Positions 7,624-18,649 of a stretch of DNA of 64,000 nt are shown here, in pieces (position 1 is the first letter of the stretch; the number at the start of each line of letters is the position of its first letter). Both the position numbers and the translations under genes were made by a program. Source of the stretch: Verrucomicrobiota bacterium (GTDB lineage: Bacteria; Verrucomicrobiota; Verrucomicrobiia; Opitutales; UBA953); assembly GCA_030834165.1 (NCBI GenBank), contig JAURFU010000003.1, forward strand, positions 20,860-84,859, read 5' to 3'. The notes beneath the pieces are model-generated. The model had not been told where the DNA came from. It searched no databases and saw only the letters and a program-made list of their open reading frames with translations.

Positions 7624-9789
7624 TCAGAACTTGAACAATCTCACTCGCAGGTGGAAGCCCAATGAGCTGATGCCCCGGTTGATCGGGTCCATGCGCTTAT
7701 TCACCCCGTATTCGAGTTCCCAGGAGTTGCCGATGCGCTGGATCAAGCCCGCCCAGAGCAGGGTGGTCTGGTCCAGCCGGGCGTCGTAATTCAGGCCGGA
7801 GACGAGGCTGTAGACGGAGTTGAGTCGGACCCGGCCGTCCCAGACCAGCTGGCGGGCCTGCGTGGCCTGGTTGAGCTCGACCCAGCTGAAGGAAGTGCGC
7901 CAGAAGTCGCCTGAGTTGAGGGCGATCGACTGGAGGGACTCGCGGGCCGCGCCGCCCCCGTTGGGTACGCGCGCCGCGGAAGTGATCGTGACCCAGGAGG
8001 CGGGGCTGAAGCTGAGCGAGCCGAGCAGGTCGGTGCGGCCGGTCTCGGCGTCCGTGGGACCTTGGCGCCAATCGGTGAAGAGGTCCGCGCGCAGCAGTTC
8101 GCGCGAGCCGAGCACGGCGTCGCGGGTCTCGACGGTGTTGCGGAGGCCGAAGCGCATCGCCTGGCGGTCGGTGGTCGAGGCGGCGTCGAGACGGTCCGCG
8201 AGGTCGAGTTCCTCGAGCACGGAGACTGAGACGGCGCGCTGGGTCATGGGGACGACCCCGACCTCGCGGTCGGCGCCCGGCATGACGCGATATTGGAAGA
8301 GAGGCCGCACGCTGTGGCGGATGCCGTCGATATGCCAGGCGGGAGCGTCCGCGGACCAGGTGCCGGTGAAGAGTCCTTCGACGTCGAAGCCGGCCTGGCC
8401 GATCACCTTGGTGGCCGCGCCCTCGCCGTTGAGTCCGTCGGACCACGCGGTGGTGCGCACGCCTGCGACCGGGCGGAAGGTCAGCCAATCGCCGGCGACC
8501 AGGCTGCGGCTGAAGCCGTAATAGCCGTCGACGCGCGCCGCGGACCAGGTGTCGGCGGAAAGGGTCGCGGCCTGGAAGCTGGCCAGCGGCAGCTCGGCCG
8601 ACGGGCGTTCGGTGAAGTAGCCGACGCTCAGGAAAGCACGTCGAGACCAGCCGTCGGCGCCGGGGATCGTCGTCGGCAGGTCATAGCGGAATTCCGGGAG
8701 ACGTTGCACGACGTCCTGGTAATTGTCCGCCTTGGCGGTCAGCGAGGCCGAGAGATAGCCGCCATCGAGCGGGCGGACGACTTCGAGGTTGAGCTGGGGG
8801 TTGCCGGCCTGCCCGATCAGCATGGGACGGAAGTAGCGCAGGACGTCGGGGTCCGTCTGGGCGAAGACGTTGCCGGCGATCTCGACGCCGTCCTGCGTGC
8901 GTCCGTTGATTTCGCCCGTGAGGAAGGCGCGCTGCGAGTCAGGCAGACGACCGAAGAGGTCCGCGACAGGCGTGGCTTGGTCGTCGATCCAGCCGCTCTG
9001 CATCCGGCCTTTCCAAATCGTGCCGGCGCCCGGCGTACGCGTGTTGTCGAAGCGCAGGGCCGGTCCGACGAGGATGCCGGAGGTGCTGTAGTAGTCGAGG
9101 AGGCCGCCGACCGAGAGGGAGGGCGAGACGCGCGTGAGGATCGTCGAGCGCAGGAAGCGCCCCTGCTTGTCCTCGCTGCCCGTGTTGAGCATGATCTCGT
9201 AGGGGAAGTCGAGGCCTTGCTGGCCGTAATAGGGCAGATTGAAGAGCGGCACGCCGGCGGCGTAAGCGGTGGCGCTCCGCAGCGAGAGGTGGTCCTCCTT
9301 CTCGACGTAGGAAGCTTCGTCGATCCTCAGGTGCATGCCGGCCGCGGAGGGCTCGTTGTTCCAGACGCGCACGCCCTTGATCTGCCTATCGCCTTTGACG
9401 ATGCGCAGGGACTCGGCGGTGAAGTAGACGGGAGAGCGTCCGAAGCGCACGTCGGTGGCTTCGATGACGTCGGCGCGCGGGTCGATGGTGACCTTGGCGC
9501 CGAGGATGCGGAGGCTCTTGGTCGCGTAGGTGACTTCGCCCTCGGCGACGATCACGCCCGTGCGGTAATCAAGGCGGAGCTTCTTCGCGGAAAGGAAGCT
9601 GTCGTTGCTGCGCAGCTGGGCGTTGGTGGCGACGACGACCTTCCCGCCTTCCTCGGAGGCGTAGCTGTCGGCCTCGATGTTGGGCTGGCCGGGCAGGGGG
9701 GCGGAGGCCTTCCGCGCCGGTTCGGCGGCCATGGCCGCCACGGTCAGGGAGAGGCTTGCGGCGATGATCCAGAAGCGACGGCCAGGCAT
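7624..9789 (-). CDS. lptD: LptD/OstA-type outer-membrane LPS assembly protein
   Basis: The 721-residue protein has a signal peptide cut near 'AMAAEP'. An OstA/LptA-like beta-jellyroll at about residues 35-150 ('NIEADSYASEEGGKVVVATNAQL', 'GEVTYATKSLRI') precedes a long beta-barrel region. The chain ends in Phe ('RVRLFKF'), as expected for BAM-inserted barrels. LptD forms the outer-membrane gate that inserts lipopolysaccharide. No cysteine occurs in the sequence, so the inter-domain disulfides of E. coli LptD cannot form. It is first in the minus-strand lptD-scpA-trxA group. The OstA fold and length are convincing; export of LPS specifically is inferred. Confidence 0.85.
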   Translation of the reverse strand: MPGRRFWIIAASLSLTVAAMAAEPARKASAPLPGQPNIEADSYASEEGGKVVVATNAQLRSNDSFLSAKKLRLDYRTGVIVAEGEVTYATKSLRILGAKVTIDPRADVIEATDVRFGRSPVYFTAESLRIVKGDRQIKGVRVWNNEPSAAGMHLRIDEASYVEKEDHLSLRSATAYAAGVPLFNLPYYGQQGLDFPYEIMLNTGSEDKQGRFLRSTILTRVSPSLSVGGLLDYYSTSGILVGPALRFDNTRTPGAGTIWKGRMQSGWIDDQATPVADLFGRLPDSQRAFLTGEINGRTQDGVEIAGNVFAQTDPDVLRYFRPMLIGQAGNPQLNLEVVRPLDGGYLSASLTAKADNYQDVVQRLPEFRYDLPTTIPGADGWSRRAFLSVGYFTERPSAELPLASFQAATLSADTWSAARVDGYYGFSRSLVAGDWLTFRPVAGVRTTAWSDGLNGEGAATKVIGQAGFDVEGLFTGTWSADAPAWHIDGIRHSVRPLFQYRVMPGADREVGVVPMTQRAVSVSVLEELDLADRLDAASTTDRQAMRFGLRNTVETRDAVLGSRELLRADLFTDWRQGPTDAETGRTDLLGSLSFSPASWVTITSAARVPNGGGAARESLQSIALNSGDFWRTSFSWVELNQATQARQLVWDGRVRLNSVYSLVSGLNYDARLDQTTLLWAGLIQRIGNSWELEYGVNKRMDPINRGISSLGFHLRVRLFKF

Positions 9790-9879
9790 CCGCCGAGAGT
9801 TGTCGCTCCGGGATTTCCCTCAAGGTTTTTCGGGTAATGAGCGCTTGCCGACCCTCGGGCGGGCGTGGAGTCTTCCGGG

Positions 9880-12078
<2,199 letters not shown>

Positions 12079-12080
12079 GC

Positions 12081-12386
12081 ATGGCCCGTTCCGAACTCTT
12101 CCGCCGCCACGTCGCGGCCGATCCTGCGAACCCGCTCTTCCGTTTCTCGCTCGGTCAGGCGCTCTTCGCCGAAGGCGACGCCGCGGGCGCCGTCGAGCAT
12201 CTCCGCCTCGCCGCGGCTTCCAAGGCCGACTGGATGATGCCGCGCATCCTGCTCGGCAAGAGCCTGCTGGCCGCGGGCGATCAGGCCGGCGCCAAGGTCG
12301 CCTTCGCGGACGCGCTCGCCCTTGCCGTGTCGCAGGGCCACGAGGAGCCGGAGGCGGAACTGCGCGCGCTGCTCGCGACGCTCTGA
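12081..12386 (+). CDS. Small TPR-repeat protein
   Basis: The 101-residue protein consists of about two tetratricopeptide-like helical hairpins ('NPLFRFSLGQALFAEGDAAGAVEHL', then 'MPRILLGKSLLAAGDQAGAKVAF'). It has no signal peptide. Such short TPR proteins act as protein-binding modules. ATG 12081 lies 2 bases after the glgB stop, so the two genes are translationally close and may work together in glycogen metabolism (inference). The ORF track shows it only as part of a longer open frame starting inside glgB; that longer start is not credible because it would overlap glgB by more than 300 bases. Confidence 0.8.
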   Translation: MARSELFRRHVAADPANPLFRFSLGQALFAEGDAAGAVEHLRLAAASKADWMMPRILLGKSLLAAGDQAGAKVAFADALALAVSQGHEEPEAELRALLATL

Positions 12387-12390
12387 GCGT

Positions 12391-14235
12391 CTACTCGACG
12401 CGCTCGAGGATCACGCGGCGGAGGTCCATGACCGCCGCCTTGGCCTTCTTGACGGGTCGTACGGTGAGCGTGTTCTCGCCGGCGACGAGCGTCAGCTTGC
12501 CGATTTCGCGCGGGACGAAGCGCTGGAAGTGACCGGTCTCTTCGACGGTGAATTCGCACGAGCCCTGCTGGGTGTCGAGGGCGACGACGGAGCCGCCGTT
12601 GCCCTTGCCGCAGCCCTGCAGGACCGTCACGCGATAGGTGCCGGCTTTCGGGGCTTGGAAAGTCCATGAGGCGGTGTCCTCGGCGTTGACCCAGAAGCCG
12701 AGGGTGTCCTTGTGCGGAGGTTCCTCATACTTGAGCTTGGCGCCCTTGACGCGGGCGTCGCGGGCTTCGAGGAAGATCAGCGCGTTGGGGCCTTCCGTGG
12801 CGCGGGCGTCCATCGCCTTGCGCCAGTCGGCGAGCAGGGGGCGCATCGCCTCGGAGGTCGGCAGGGCCGCGAGCCGGGTCGCATCGGTCTTCACGAAGCA
12901 TTCCTCCCAGGCGGCTCGGTCGAACTCCGGATTCGGCCGCGCAGGCTCCGCGCCGACGCTCCGGCGCCAGGCTTCGAGCTTGCCGCGCAGCGCCGCGACG
13001 CGCGCGGGTTCGGCGGCGGCGAGGTCGGTCGTCTCGCTCGGATCCTTGGCGAGGTCGAAGAGCTCGAGGCGGCCGTCTTCATAATGCTCGATGAGCTTCC
13101 AGTCGCCTTCGCGCGCCACGCCGCCGGGCCGGCCGCCTTGGTTCATGTAGTGGGGCTGATGCCAGAAGAGGGCGCGCGGCTTGGCGTCGGCCGCCGGCTG
13201 GCTGTCGAAGAGCAGGGGCGACAGGTCCTTGAAGTCGAGGGTCGGCGGCGCCGGGACCTTGGCCAGCGCGCAGATCGTGGGGACGAGGTCGCCCAGCACG
13301 ACGGGCTCCGCGATCACGCGGGAGGCGAGGCGTCCGGGGTAGCGGATGATGAGGGGCGTGCGGATCCCGCCTTCGTAGAGGTAGCCTTTGCCGGCGCGGG
13401 AAGGAGCATTGTAGGTCGCGGGGCTTTCCTTGAGCTCCGAGATGTGCACGCCACCGTTGTCGGAGGCGAAGACCACCAGCGTGTTCCCCGTCAGGCCGTG
13501 GTCGTCGAGCGCCTTCAGCACGCGTCCGCAGGCGACGTCGAGCGATTCGACGAGCGCGGCGTAGGTCGGGTGGAAGGACTGGGCGTTCGCCGCGATGCCC
13601 TTGGCCGGCGCGGCCAGGGGGATGTGCGGATTATCGAAGGCGAGGTAGAGCAGGAAAGGCTTGGCCTTGTTCTTCGCGATGAACTTCACGGCGAAGTCGG
13701 CCTGGCCGAGCTCCCCCTTGCCGCCCTGCGGCGACTCCGCTCCGGGGTTGGCGCGGCCGGGGAAGTATTCGTCGAAGCCATGGTCGGTGGGCTGATGTCC
13801 CTTGCCCCCGAGATGCCATTTGCCGACGGCGGCGGCGACGTAGCCCTTGGGCTTGAGCAGTTCGGCGAGCGTAGGCGCGCCGGCGGGGAGGTGCAGGTTG
13901 ATCGGCGCGCTGAGCAGCCGATGGGAGGAGCGGTCGGTGCGACCGGTGAGGAAGGTCGTGATCTTCAGGCGGGCCGGGCTCTGGCCCGTCATGAGGGCCG
14001 CGCGCGAGGGCGAGCACACCGAGGCGGCCGCGTAGGCCTGCGTGAAGCGGGCGCCGTCGGCGGCGAGCTTGTCCAGGTGCGGCGTCCGTTGGTCCTTGCG
14101 GCCGAAGCAGCCAAGGTCGTTGATGCCGAGGTCGTCGGCGAACAGGATCACGATGTTGGGGGGCGTCTCCTGCGCGCCCAGGGGGGCGAAGCAGGCAAGC
14201 ACGGCGAGGAAGAGACCGAGGAGGGTGCGGGGCAT
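12391..14235 (-). CDS. Secreted arylsulfatase-type sulfatase with C-terminal beta domain
   Basis: The 614-residue protein has a signal peptide (about residues 1-21) and a type I sulfatase domain opening with 'NIVILFADDLG'. The formylglycine motif 'CSPSR' starts at Cys74. Further family landmarks are 'GKWHLGG', 'FASDNGG' and 'GGIRTPLIIRYPG'. Past the catalytic region, the last 110 or so residues form a beta-rich domain resembling carbohydrate-binding modules ('SWTFQAPKAGTYRVTVL'). It probably removes sulfate esters from sulfated glycans in the periplasm or outside. The maturase is not in the window. It converges on the TPR gene with a 4-base gap. Confidence 0.92.
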   Translation of the reverse strand: MPRTLLGLFLAVLACFAPLGAQETPPNIVILFADDLGINDLGCFGRKDQRTPHLDKLAADGARFTQAYAAASVCSPSRAALMTGQSPARLKITTFLTGRTDRSSHRLLSAPINLHLPAGAPTLAELLKPKGYVAAAVGKWHLGGKGHQPTDHGFDEYFPGRANPGAESPQGGKGELGQADFAVKFIAKNKAKPFLLYLAFDNPHIPLAAPAKGIAANAQSFHPTYAALVESLDVACGRVLKALDDHGLTGNTLVVFASDNGGVHISELKESPATYNAPSRAGKGYLYEGGIRTPLIIRYPGRLASRVIAEPVVLGDLVPTICALAKVPAPPTLDFKDLSPLLFDSQPAADAKPRALFWHQPHYMNQGGRPGGVAREGDWKLIEHYEDGRLELFDLAKDPSETTDLAAAEPARVAALRGKLEAWRRSVGAEPARPNPEFDRAAWEECFVKTDATRLAALPTSEAMRPLLADWRKAMDARATEGPNALIFLEARDARVKGAKLKYEEPPHKDTLGFWVNAEDTASWTFQAPKAGTYRVTVLQGCGKGNGGSVVALDTQQGSCEFTVEETGHFQRFVPREIGKLTLVAGENTLTVRPVKKAKAAVMDLRRVILERVE

Positions 14236-14294
14236 GCCTTGGTTTTAACATCCGGCCGGGTTGTGCAAAGGGCAAAACCGACTTCGGTGCCCTC

Positions 14295-14708
14295 ATGGAG
14301 CCTTGTTTGCTCGATCTCGGACTGGCTTGTGTCGACGCCGCCATGGCCGCGGTGTCCTGGCTGATCCTGCTCTGCACGTATCCGGATTTCGCCCGCTGGC
14401 AGGCCGCGGATTTCGCCCGGCATCATGAAGACTATACCCGCAAGGTCGGTCGGGTCGTCGGCCCTTTGCTGCTCCTTCAGCTGGGCGGGCATCTCTGGCT
14501 GGCTATCGCCGGGCAAACCTGGCCGGCGCTCGCCGTGGTGCTGGCGTGTTGGGCCCTGACGGCCCTCTGGTCCGTCCCTTGCCATCGTCGCCTCCAGCGC
14601 GAGGGGCCGGCTTCACCGGCGCTCGGCAGCCTGATCCGCTCGCATGCCTGGCGCACGGCCCTCTGGACGCTTCTGGCTATGGATTCCATTCGGCGGGCGG
14701 CGGGTTGA
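14295..14708 (+). CDS. Small four-helix membrane protein, unknown
   Basis: The 137-residue protein has about four hydrophobic segments (about residues 11-27, 54-71, 74-92 and 116-131). The cytoplasmic or periplasmic loop 'YPDFARWQAADFARHHEDYTRKVG' between helices 1 and 2 resembles loops in DUF1772-like small membrane proteins, but I cannot assign a family with confidence. It starts 59 bases from the divergent sulfatase and ends 32 bases before the Nramp transporter on the same strand, so the two may be co-transcribed. No cofactor or catalytic motif is visible. Confidence 0.7.
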   Translation: MEPCLLDLGLACVDAAMAAVSWLILLCTYPDFARWQAADFARHHEDYTRKVGRVVGPLLLLQLGGHLWLAIAGQTWPALAVVLACWALTALWSVPCHRRLQREGPASPALGSLIRSHAWRTALWTLLAMDSIRRAAG

Positions 14709-14740
14709 CATCGTGCGCGGGCCGATGATGCTCGAGGCTG

Positions 14741-16015
14741 ATGAGAACAGGCGAACCGCATCCCGACCGCAACGCCTCGCGCTTCTCCGCCCTCCGTCGC
14801 TTCTTCGGTTTCGTCGGTCCGGGTTTCCTCGTCTCGGTCGGGTACATGGATCCCGGCAACTGGGCCACCGACCTCGCCGGCGGCTCGCAATACGGCTATG
14901 CGCTCCTCTGGGTGATCCTGCTGTCGAACCTGATGGCCATCCTGTTCCAGCACCTCTGCGTGCGCCTGAACGTCGCGACCGGACTGGACCTCGCGCAGGC
15001 CTGCCGGGAGCGCTATTCCCCGCTGGTCGGCAAGTTCCTCTGGGTCGCCGCCCAGCTCGGCATCGTGGCGATGGACCTCGCCGAGCTGCTTGGTTCGGCC
15101 ATCGCGCTGCAGATCCTCTTCGGCATCCCGTTGTTCTTCGGCGCGATCATCACCGCGCTCGACGTGCTGGTGCTGCTCGCCCTCACGCGCCTGGGCTTCC
15201 GCTGGCTCGAAGCGCTCGTCGGCGTGCTGGTCCTGACCATCGCGGCCTGCATCGGCGTCGAACTCCTGCTGGCCAAGCCCGTCGTCGCCGAGCTCGTCAA
15301 AGGCTTCATCCCCACGACCGACGTCCTGACCCGTCCGGGCATGCTCTTCGTGGCGCTCGGCATCATCGGCGCGACGGTCATGCCGCATAACCTCTACCTG
15401 CACTCGTCGATCGTCGGCTCCCGCGATTTCGGGAAGAGCGAGGAGGAACGTCGCGAGGCCATGCGCTTCGCCACGTGGGACTCGACGCTGGCGCTCAGCC
15501 TGGCCTTCTTCGTCAACGCGGGCCTGTTGGTGCTCAGCGCCGCGGCCTTCCACGGCCGTCCGGAGGCCGTGACCGACATCCGTGAGGCGCATCGCCTGCT
15601 GGACGGCGTCCTCGGCGCCACTTTCGCCGGTACGCTCTTCGCCGTCGCGCTCCTTGCTTCCGGCCAGAACGCGACCATCACCGGCACCATGGCCGGGCAG
15701 ATCGTCCTGGAGGGTTTCCTGAAGATCAAGACGGCCGGCTGGATCGTCCGCGTGGCCACCCGTCTCGCCGCGCTGGCCCCCGCCTTGCTGGTCATCGGCC
15801 TGGCCGGGGAGGGCAGGGTGGAGTCGCTGCTGCTCTGGAGTCAGGTCATCCTGAGTCTCCAGCTGGGCTTCGCCTGCTGGCCGCTCGTACGCATGAGCGG
15901 CGACTCCCGGCTGATGGGTGATTTCGTCGCCCCTCGTTGGATCCTTATTCTAGGATGGATCGCCACCGCCATGGTGGTCAGCGCCAGTTTGTGGTTCGTG
16001 GTCGGAGCCTTTTAA
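14741..16015 (+). CDS. mntH: Nramp-family divalent metal/H+ symporter (MntH-like)
   Basis: The 424-residue inner-membrane protein has about eleven helices. The helix 1 metal-binding motif 'DPGN' is at residues 37-40, and the helix 6 motif 'MPHNLYLHS' is near residue 214, giving the Asp, Asn and Met ligands used by Nramp for Mn2+ or Fe2+. The sequence is Nramp rather than a distant SLC11-like relative because both motifs are intact. I see no Mn riboswitch or clear MntR site in the 32 bases upstream. The gene ends at a strong AT-rich terminator. Metal specificity cannot be read from the sequence; manganese is the usual substrate. Confidence 0.93.
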   Translation: MRTGEPHPDRNASRFSALRRFFGFVGPGFLVSVGYMDPGNWATDLAGGSQYGYALLWVILLSNLMAILFQHLCVRLNVATGLDLAQACRERYSPLVGKFLWVAAQLGIVAMDLAELLGSAIALQILFGIPLFFGAIITALDVLVLLALTRLGFRWLEALVGVLVLTIAACIGVELLLAKPVVAELVKGFIPTTDVLTRPGMLFVALGIIGATVMPHNLYLHSSIVGSRDFGKSEEERREAMRFATWDSTLALSLAFFVNAGLLVLSAAAFHGRPEAVTDIREAHRLLDGVLGATFAGTLFAVALLASGQNATITGTMAGQIVLEGFLKIKTAGWIVRVATRLAALAPALLVIGLAGEGRVESLLLWSQVILSLQLGFACWPLVRMSGDSRLMGDFVAPRWILILGWIATAMVVSASLWFVVGAF

Positions 16016-16032
16016 GGCTAGAGTATCTTTGT

Positions 16033-16066
16033 CACAAGTAACTGTTTGTAAGTTACTTGTGTTTTT
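16033..16066 (+). terminator. Intrinsic terminator after the Nramp gene
   Basis: A perfect 11-bp stem (CACAAGTAACT / AGTTACTTGTG) with a 7-nt GTTTGTA loop is followed by TTTTTAT on the + strand, 17 bases after the mntH stop. The stem is unusually AT-rich for this genome. Confidence 0.92.
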
Positions 16067-16136
16067 ATAACTAAGAAGATGAACAGGCTCGACCTAAAAC
16101 ATTTTATCATTACTAAACTTATCATCTTAAAGTAAG
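16067..16136 (+). promoter_or_regulatory. AT-rich upstream region with TTATCAT direct repeats
   Basis: The 70 bases before the barrel gene are far lower in GC than their surroundings. TTATCAT occurs at 16104-16110 and again at 16119-16125, a 15-bp spacing. Promoter elements must lie here because a terminator precedes, but I cannot fix the -35 and -10 boxes. The repeats are a candidate regulator site. Confidence 0.4.
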
Positions 16137-17531
16137 ATGCGCCACCCTTTCTCCAACGTGCTGCCCCGAGCTCTGCTCGGTTTAAGCGTGTTTGGGTCGG
16201 TAGCACAGGGGGCGACCTTCTATCGGGAGGCGCTCAGCTATAGCAGCGGGCGCGATCCGGATCCGCCCAAGTACGTGGGGGCCGCCGGCTCGAGTTCGTG
16301 GGAAGCGCTCCATGATGTCAAGTGGCTCGACGTCGGTCTCGATTACCGTTTCCGCTACGAGTACCGCGACGACGACATCCGACGCTCTCGCGATGGTATC
16401 GATGAACCGCTCCTGCACCGCACCCGGCTCTACTTGGGTGTCCGTGATCTCGTCGATCCGCTCCGCTTCGCCGTCGAGCTCCAGGACGCGCATCGTTACA
16501 ACAGCGCGTATGCGTTGGATAATCGTGACGTGAACGAACTGGAGTTCATCCGCCTCTACGCCGAGCTCCGCTTCCAGGACCTGCTGCCGGCCGACTCCTT
16601 GGGTAATGCCCGCCCGGTCTCCTTGCGCTTCGGCAACCATAACTTCGAGTTCCTGGATCGGCGCCTGATCGGCAACAATCAGTGGCGGAACACGGCCAAC
16701 GCCTTCCGCGGCTGGCATGGCATCCTCGGCCAGGAGTCCAACGATTGGCAGCTCGACCTGCTTTCCGTGCAGCCGCTCGACCGTCTGCTGTACGATCCGG
16801 ACCGCCCCGCCGACGGCAAGCGGCTCTGGGCGGCCATCGGCCATTGGCGCGGGTGGTCCGACGTGGTCACCCTCGAGCCTTTCTATCTCCGCCTGGATGA
16901 GCGGAACCTTCCCGACGGCGGCCGGGTCGTGCACTCGCCTGGTCTCCGCGCCTACGGTCTCTTCGGCAAGTCGGGCTTCGACTTCGACGCCTCCGGCCTC
17001 ACGCAGTTCGGTCACAACGGCGTCCGGGACGTCGCCGCTTGGGCCGCCAACGCCGAGATCGGCTATCGTTTCAGTGATGCGTGGAATTCCCGTCTGAGTT
17101 TCTTCTACGGCGCCGCCTCCGGTGACCGGAGCCCGACGGACGGCGAGGATAACCGCTTCGAGCGCTTCTTCGGCTTCGGTCGGCCTTGGTCGGCGAACGA
17201 CTACGTCGTCTTCGAGAACATCCTCGCGCCGAAGGTGCGATACGAGGCGACCGTTTCGCCTACCTTGCGTTTCGACCTCGGCTACAGCTGGTATTCCCTC
17301 GAGAGCGCGACCGATCGTTTCTACAACGCGGCCTACAATCGCGACCCGTCGGGACAGAGCGGCACGAACGTCGGGCATGAATTCGACATCCGTTTCCGCT
17401 GGCAGGTGACCCGTCAGGCCGAGGTTACCGTCGGATACGCTCATTTCGTCGCCGGAGAGTGGACTCGCCGTCTGGTGCGTCCCGGTGATACTGATTTCGC
17501 TTACTTCGAGCTTCTGCTCAAACCTTTCTGA
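16137..17531 (+). CDS. Outer-membrane beta-barrel porin, alginate-export family-like
   Basis: The 464-residue protein has a signal peptide (about residues 1-25) and then continuous alternating beta-strands, ending in Phe ('FELLLKPF') as BAM substrates do. The start 'WLDVGLDYRFRYEYRDD', 'LHRTRLYLGV' and 'RFGNHNFEFLDRRLIG' regions are typical of proteins annotated as alginate export family barrels. In this setting it is more likely a substrate-specific uptake porin. The ABC importer genes begin 10 bases downstream. Together they would carry one solute across both membranes. Alginate itself is not supported by any neighbouring gene. Confidence 0.8.
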   Translation: MRHPFSNVLPRALLGLSVFGSVAQGATFYREALSYSSGRDPDPPKYVGAAGSSSWEALHDVKWLDVGLDYRFRYEYRDDDIRRSRDGIDEPLLHRTRLYLGVRDLVDPLRFAVELQDAHRYNSAYALDNRDVNELEFIRLYAELRFQDLLPADSLGNARPVSLRFGNHNFEFLDRRLIGNNQWRNTANAFRGWHGILGQESNDWQLDLLSVQPLDRLLYDPDRPADGKRLWAAIGHWRGWSDVVTLEPFYLRLDERNLPDGGRVVHSPGLRAYGLFGKSGFDFDASGLTQFGHNGVRDVAAWAANAEIGYRFSDAWNSRLSFFYGAASGDRSPTDGEDNRFERFFGFGRPWSANDYVVFENILAPKVRYEATVSPTLRFDLGYSWYSLESATDRFYNAAYNRDPSGQSGTNVGHEFDIRFRWQVTRQAEVTVGYAHFVAGEWTRRLVRPGDTDFAYFELLLKPF

Positions 17532-17541
17532 CCCTTCGTCC

Positions 17542-18561
17542 ATGCGACCGTCTTCTTTCTTCCTCTCCGGCTGGCTGCTCGTCGCCGCCCTTTTGGCTCC
17601 CGCTTCCGCGCGCGCGGAAGCGGAGTCCCTCCGCGTGGGCTTCTTCCCGAATCTCACCCACGCGCCGGCGCTCGCCGCCCGTCAGCTGGAACGCGAAGGC
17701 AAGGACCCCCATCGGTCCGCGCTGCCGGCCGGGGCGAAGCTGGAGTGGCGTTCATTCAACGCCGGCCCTTCCGCGATGGAGGCCTTGTTGGCCGGCGCCA
17801 TCGATGTCGCGTATGTCGGCGCTTCGCCGGCGCTCAACGCTCACGTCCGCACCAAGGGTGAGGAGATCCGCGTGCTCGCCCCGGTCGCCCAAGGGGGCAA
17901 CGCCCTCGTCGCGCGCAAGGACTCCGGGCTGAGGACGCCGAAGGATTTCATCGGCCGGAACGTGGGTACGCCGCAGCTCGGCAACACGCAGGACATCGAT
18001 GCCCGCACCTGGTTGCGCGCGGGCGGACTCAACGTGCATCTCGGCGGCGGCGACGCCCGCGTGGTGCCGGCGCAGAACGCGGACCTCATGCTCCTCTTCT
18101 CCCGCGGCGAGGTCGACGCGGTCTGGACGGTCGAACCTTGGGTCACGCGCCTGACGAGCGAGTTCGGAGGCGTGATCGTCCATGAGAACAAGGAGGCGTT
18201 GATCACCGTGCTCGTGACCACGCGGACCGCTTTGGCGAAACGCCGGCCGGCGATCGAGGCCTTCGTGCGGTCGCATTACGCGCTCTGCGCCCGTCTCCGG
18301 GCCGAACCCGCCTGCCAGGAGCGTCTCGTGCGGGCCGGACTCGGTTCCGAATTACGCACCACACCGCCGAAGGCGGAACTCATCGGTCCGGCTTTGGCAC
18401 GCATCGACTTCGCCGCGCCAGAAGGATCGGACGCCCGCCGGGCCAGGCTCGGCGTTCTCTTCGCCCGAGCCCTCAAGGACGCTCAGGATTGCCGGCTGCT
18501 GAAAGGCGAGGCACCCGTAGCTCCTTTGCTCGAGTCTTTGGTCGACGACCCTCAGAAATAG
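17542..18561 (+). CDS. ABC transporter substrate-binding protein (SsuA/TauA/NrtA type)
   Basis: The 339-residue periplasmic protein has a signal peptide ending near 'ARAEAE'. A type II binding-protein fold starts 'LRVGFFPNLTHAPAL'. 'GPSAMEALLAGAIDVAYVGASPALNA' and 'GTPQLGNTQDIDARTWL' are landmarks of the nitrate/sulfonate/taurine family. I start at ATG 17542 rather than 17485, which overlaps the porin. The ligand is uncertain: alkanesulfonate, taurine, nitrate or another small anion. No ssuD, tauD or nitrate reductase gene lies nearby to decide. It precedes its ATPase by 88 bases. Confidence 0.9.
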   Translation: MRPSSFFLSGWLLVAALLAPASARAEAESLRVGFFPNLTHAPALAARQLEREGKDPHRSALPAGAKLEWRSFNAGPSAMEALLAGAIDVAYVGASPALNAHVRTKGEEIRVLAPVAQGGNALVARKDSGLRTPKDFIGRNVGTPQLGNTQDIDARTWLRAGGLNVHLGGGDARVVPAQNADLMLLFSRGEVDAVWTVEPWVTRLTSEFGGVIVHENKEALITVLVTTRTALAKRRPAIEAFVRSHYALCARLRAEPACQERLVRAGLGSELRTTPPKAELIGPALARIDFAAPEGSDARRARLGVLFARALKDAQDCRLLKGEAPVAPLLESLVDDPQK

Positions 18562-18649
18562 ACGAAAATGATAGGGTAGGGTTAATCTTTTAAACATAAG
18601 TAAACTTGACAGGATAAGGCTTCCTCGGTCTCCTTCTTTTCTGGAATCC
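18562..18649 (+). promoter_or_regulatory. AT-rich gap inside the ABC importer cluster
   Basis: This gap between the binding protein and ATPase genes is AT-rich like the one before the porin. It holds an ATGATAG element (reverse complement CTATCAT, near the TTATCAT repeats upstream of the porin) and a TTGACA at 18606-18611 with no convincing -10 box. It may contain a second promoter or a shared regulator site. No terminator is seen, so read-through is possible. Confidence 0.3.

Noticed and set aside
12400-12445. GCGGCGG/CCGCCGC hairpin past glgB and the TPR gene as a terminator
   Set aside because: It lacks a T-run and sits in ordinary high-GC coding sequence where such pairings are frequent.
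12712-14364. 550-residue plus-strand ORF opposite the sulfatase
   Set aside because: Antisense shadow of a clear sulfatase; no domain or signal is visible.
14709-14740. Manganese riboswitch (yybP-ykoY type) before the Nramp gene
   Set aside because: The spacer is only 32 bases and has none of the conserved helices.
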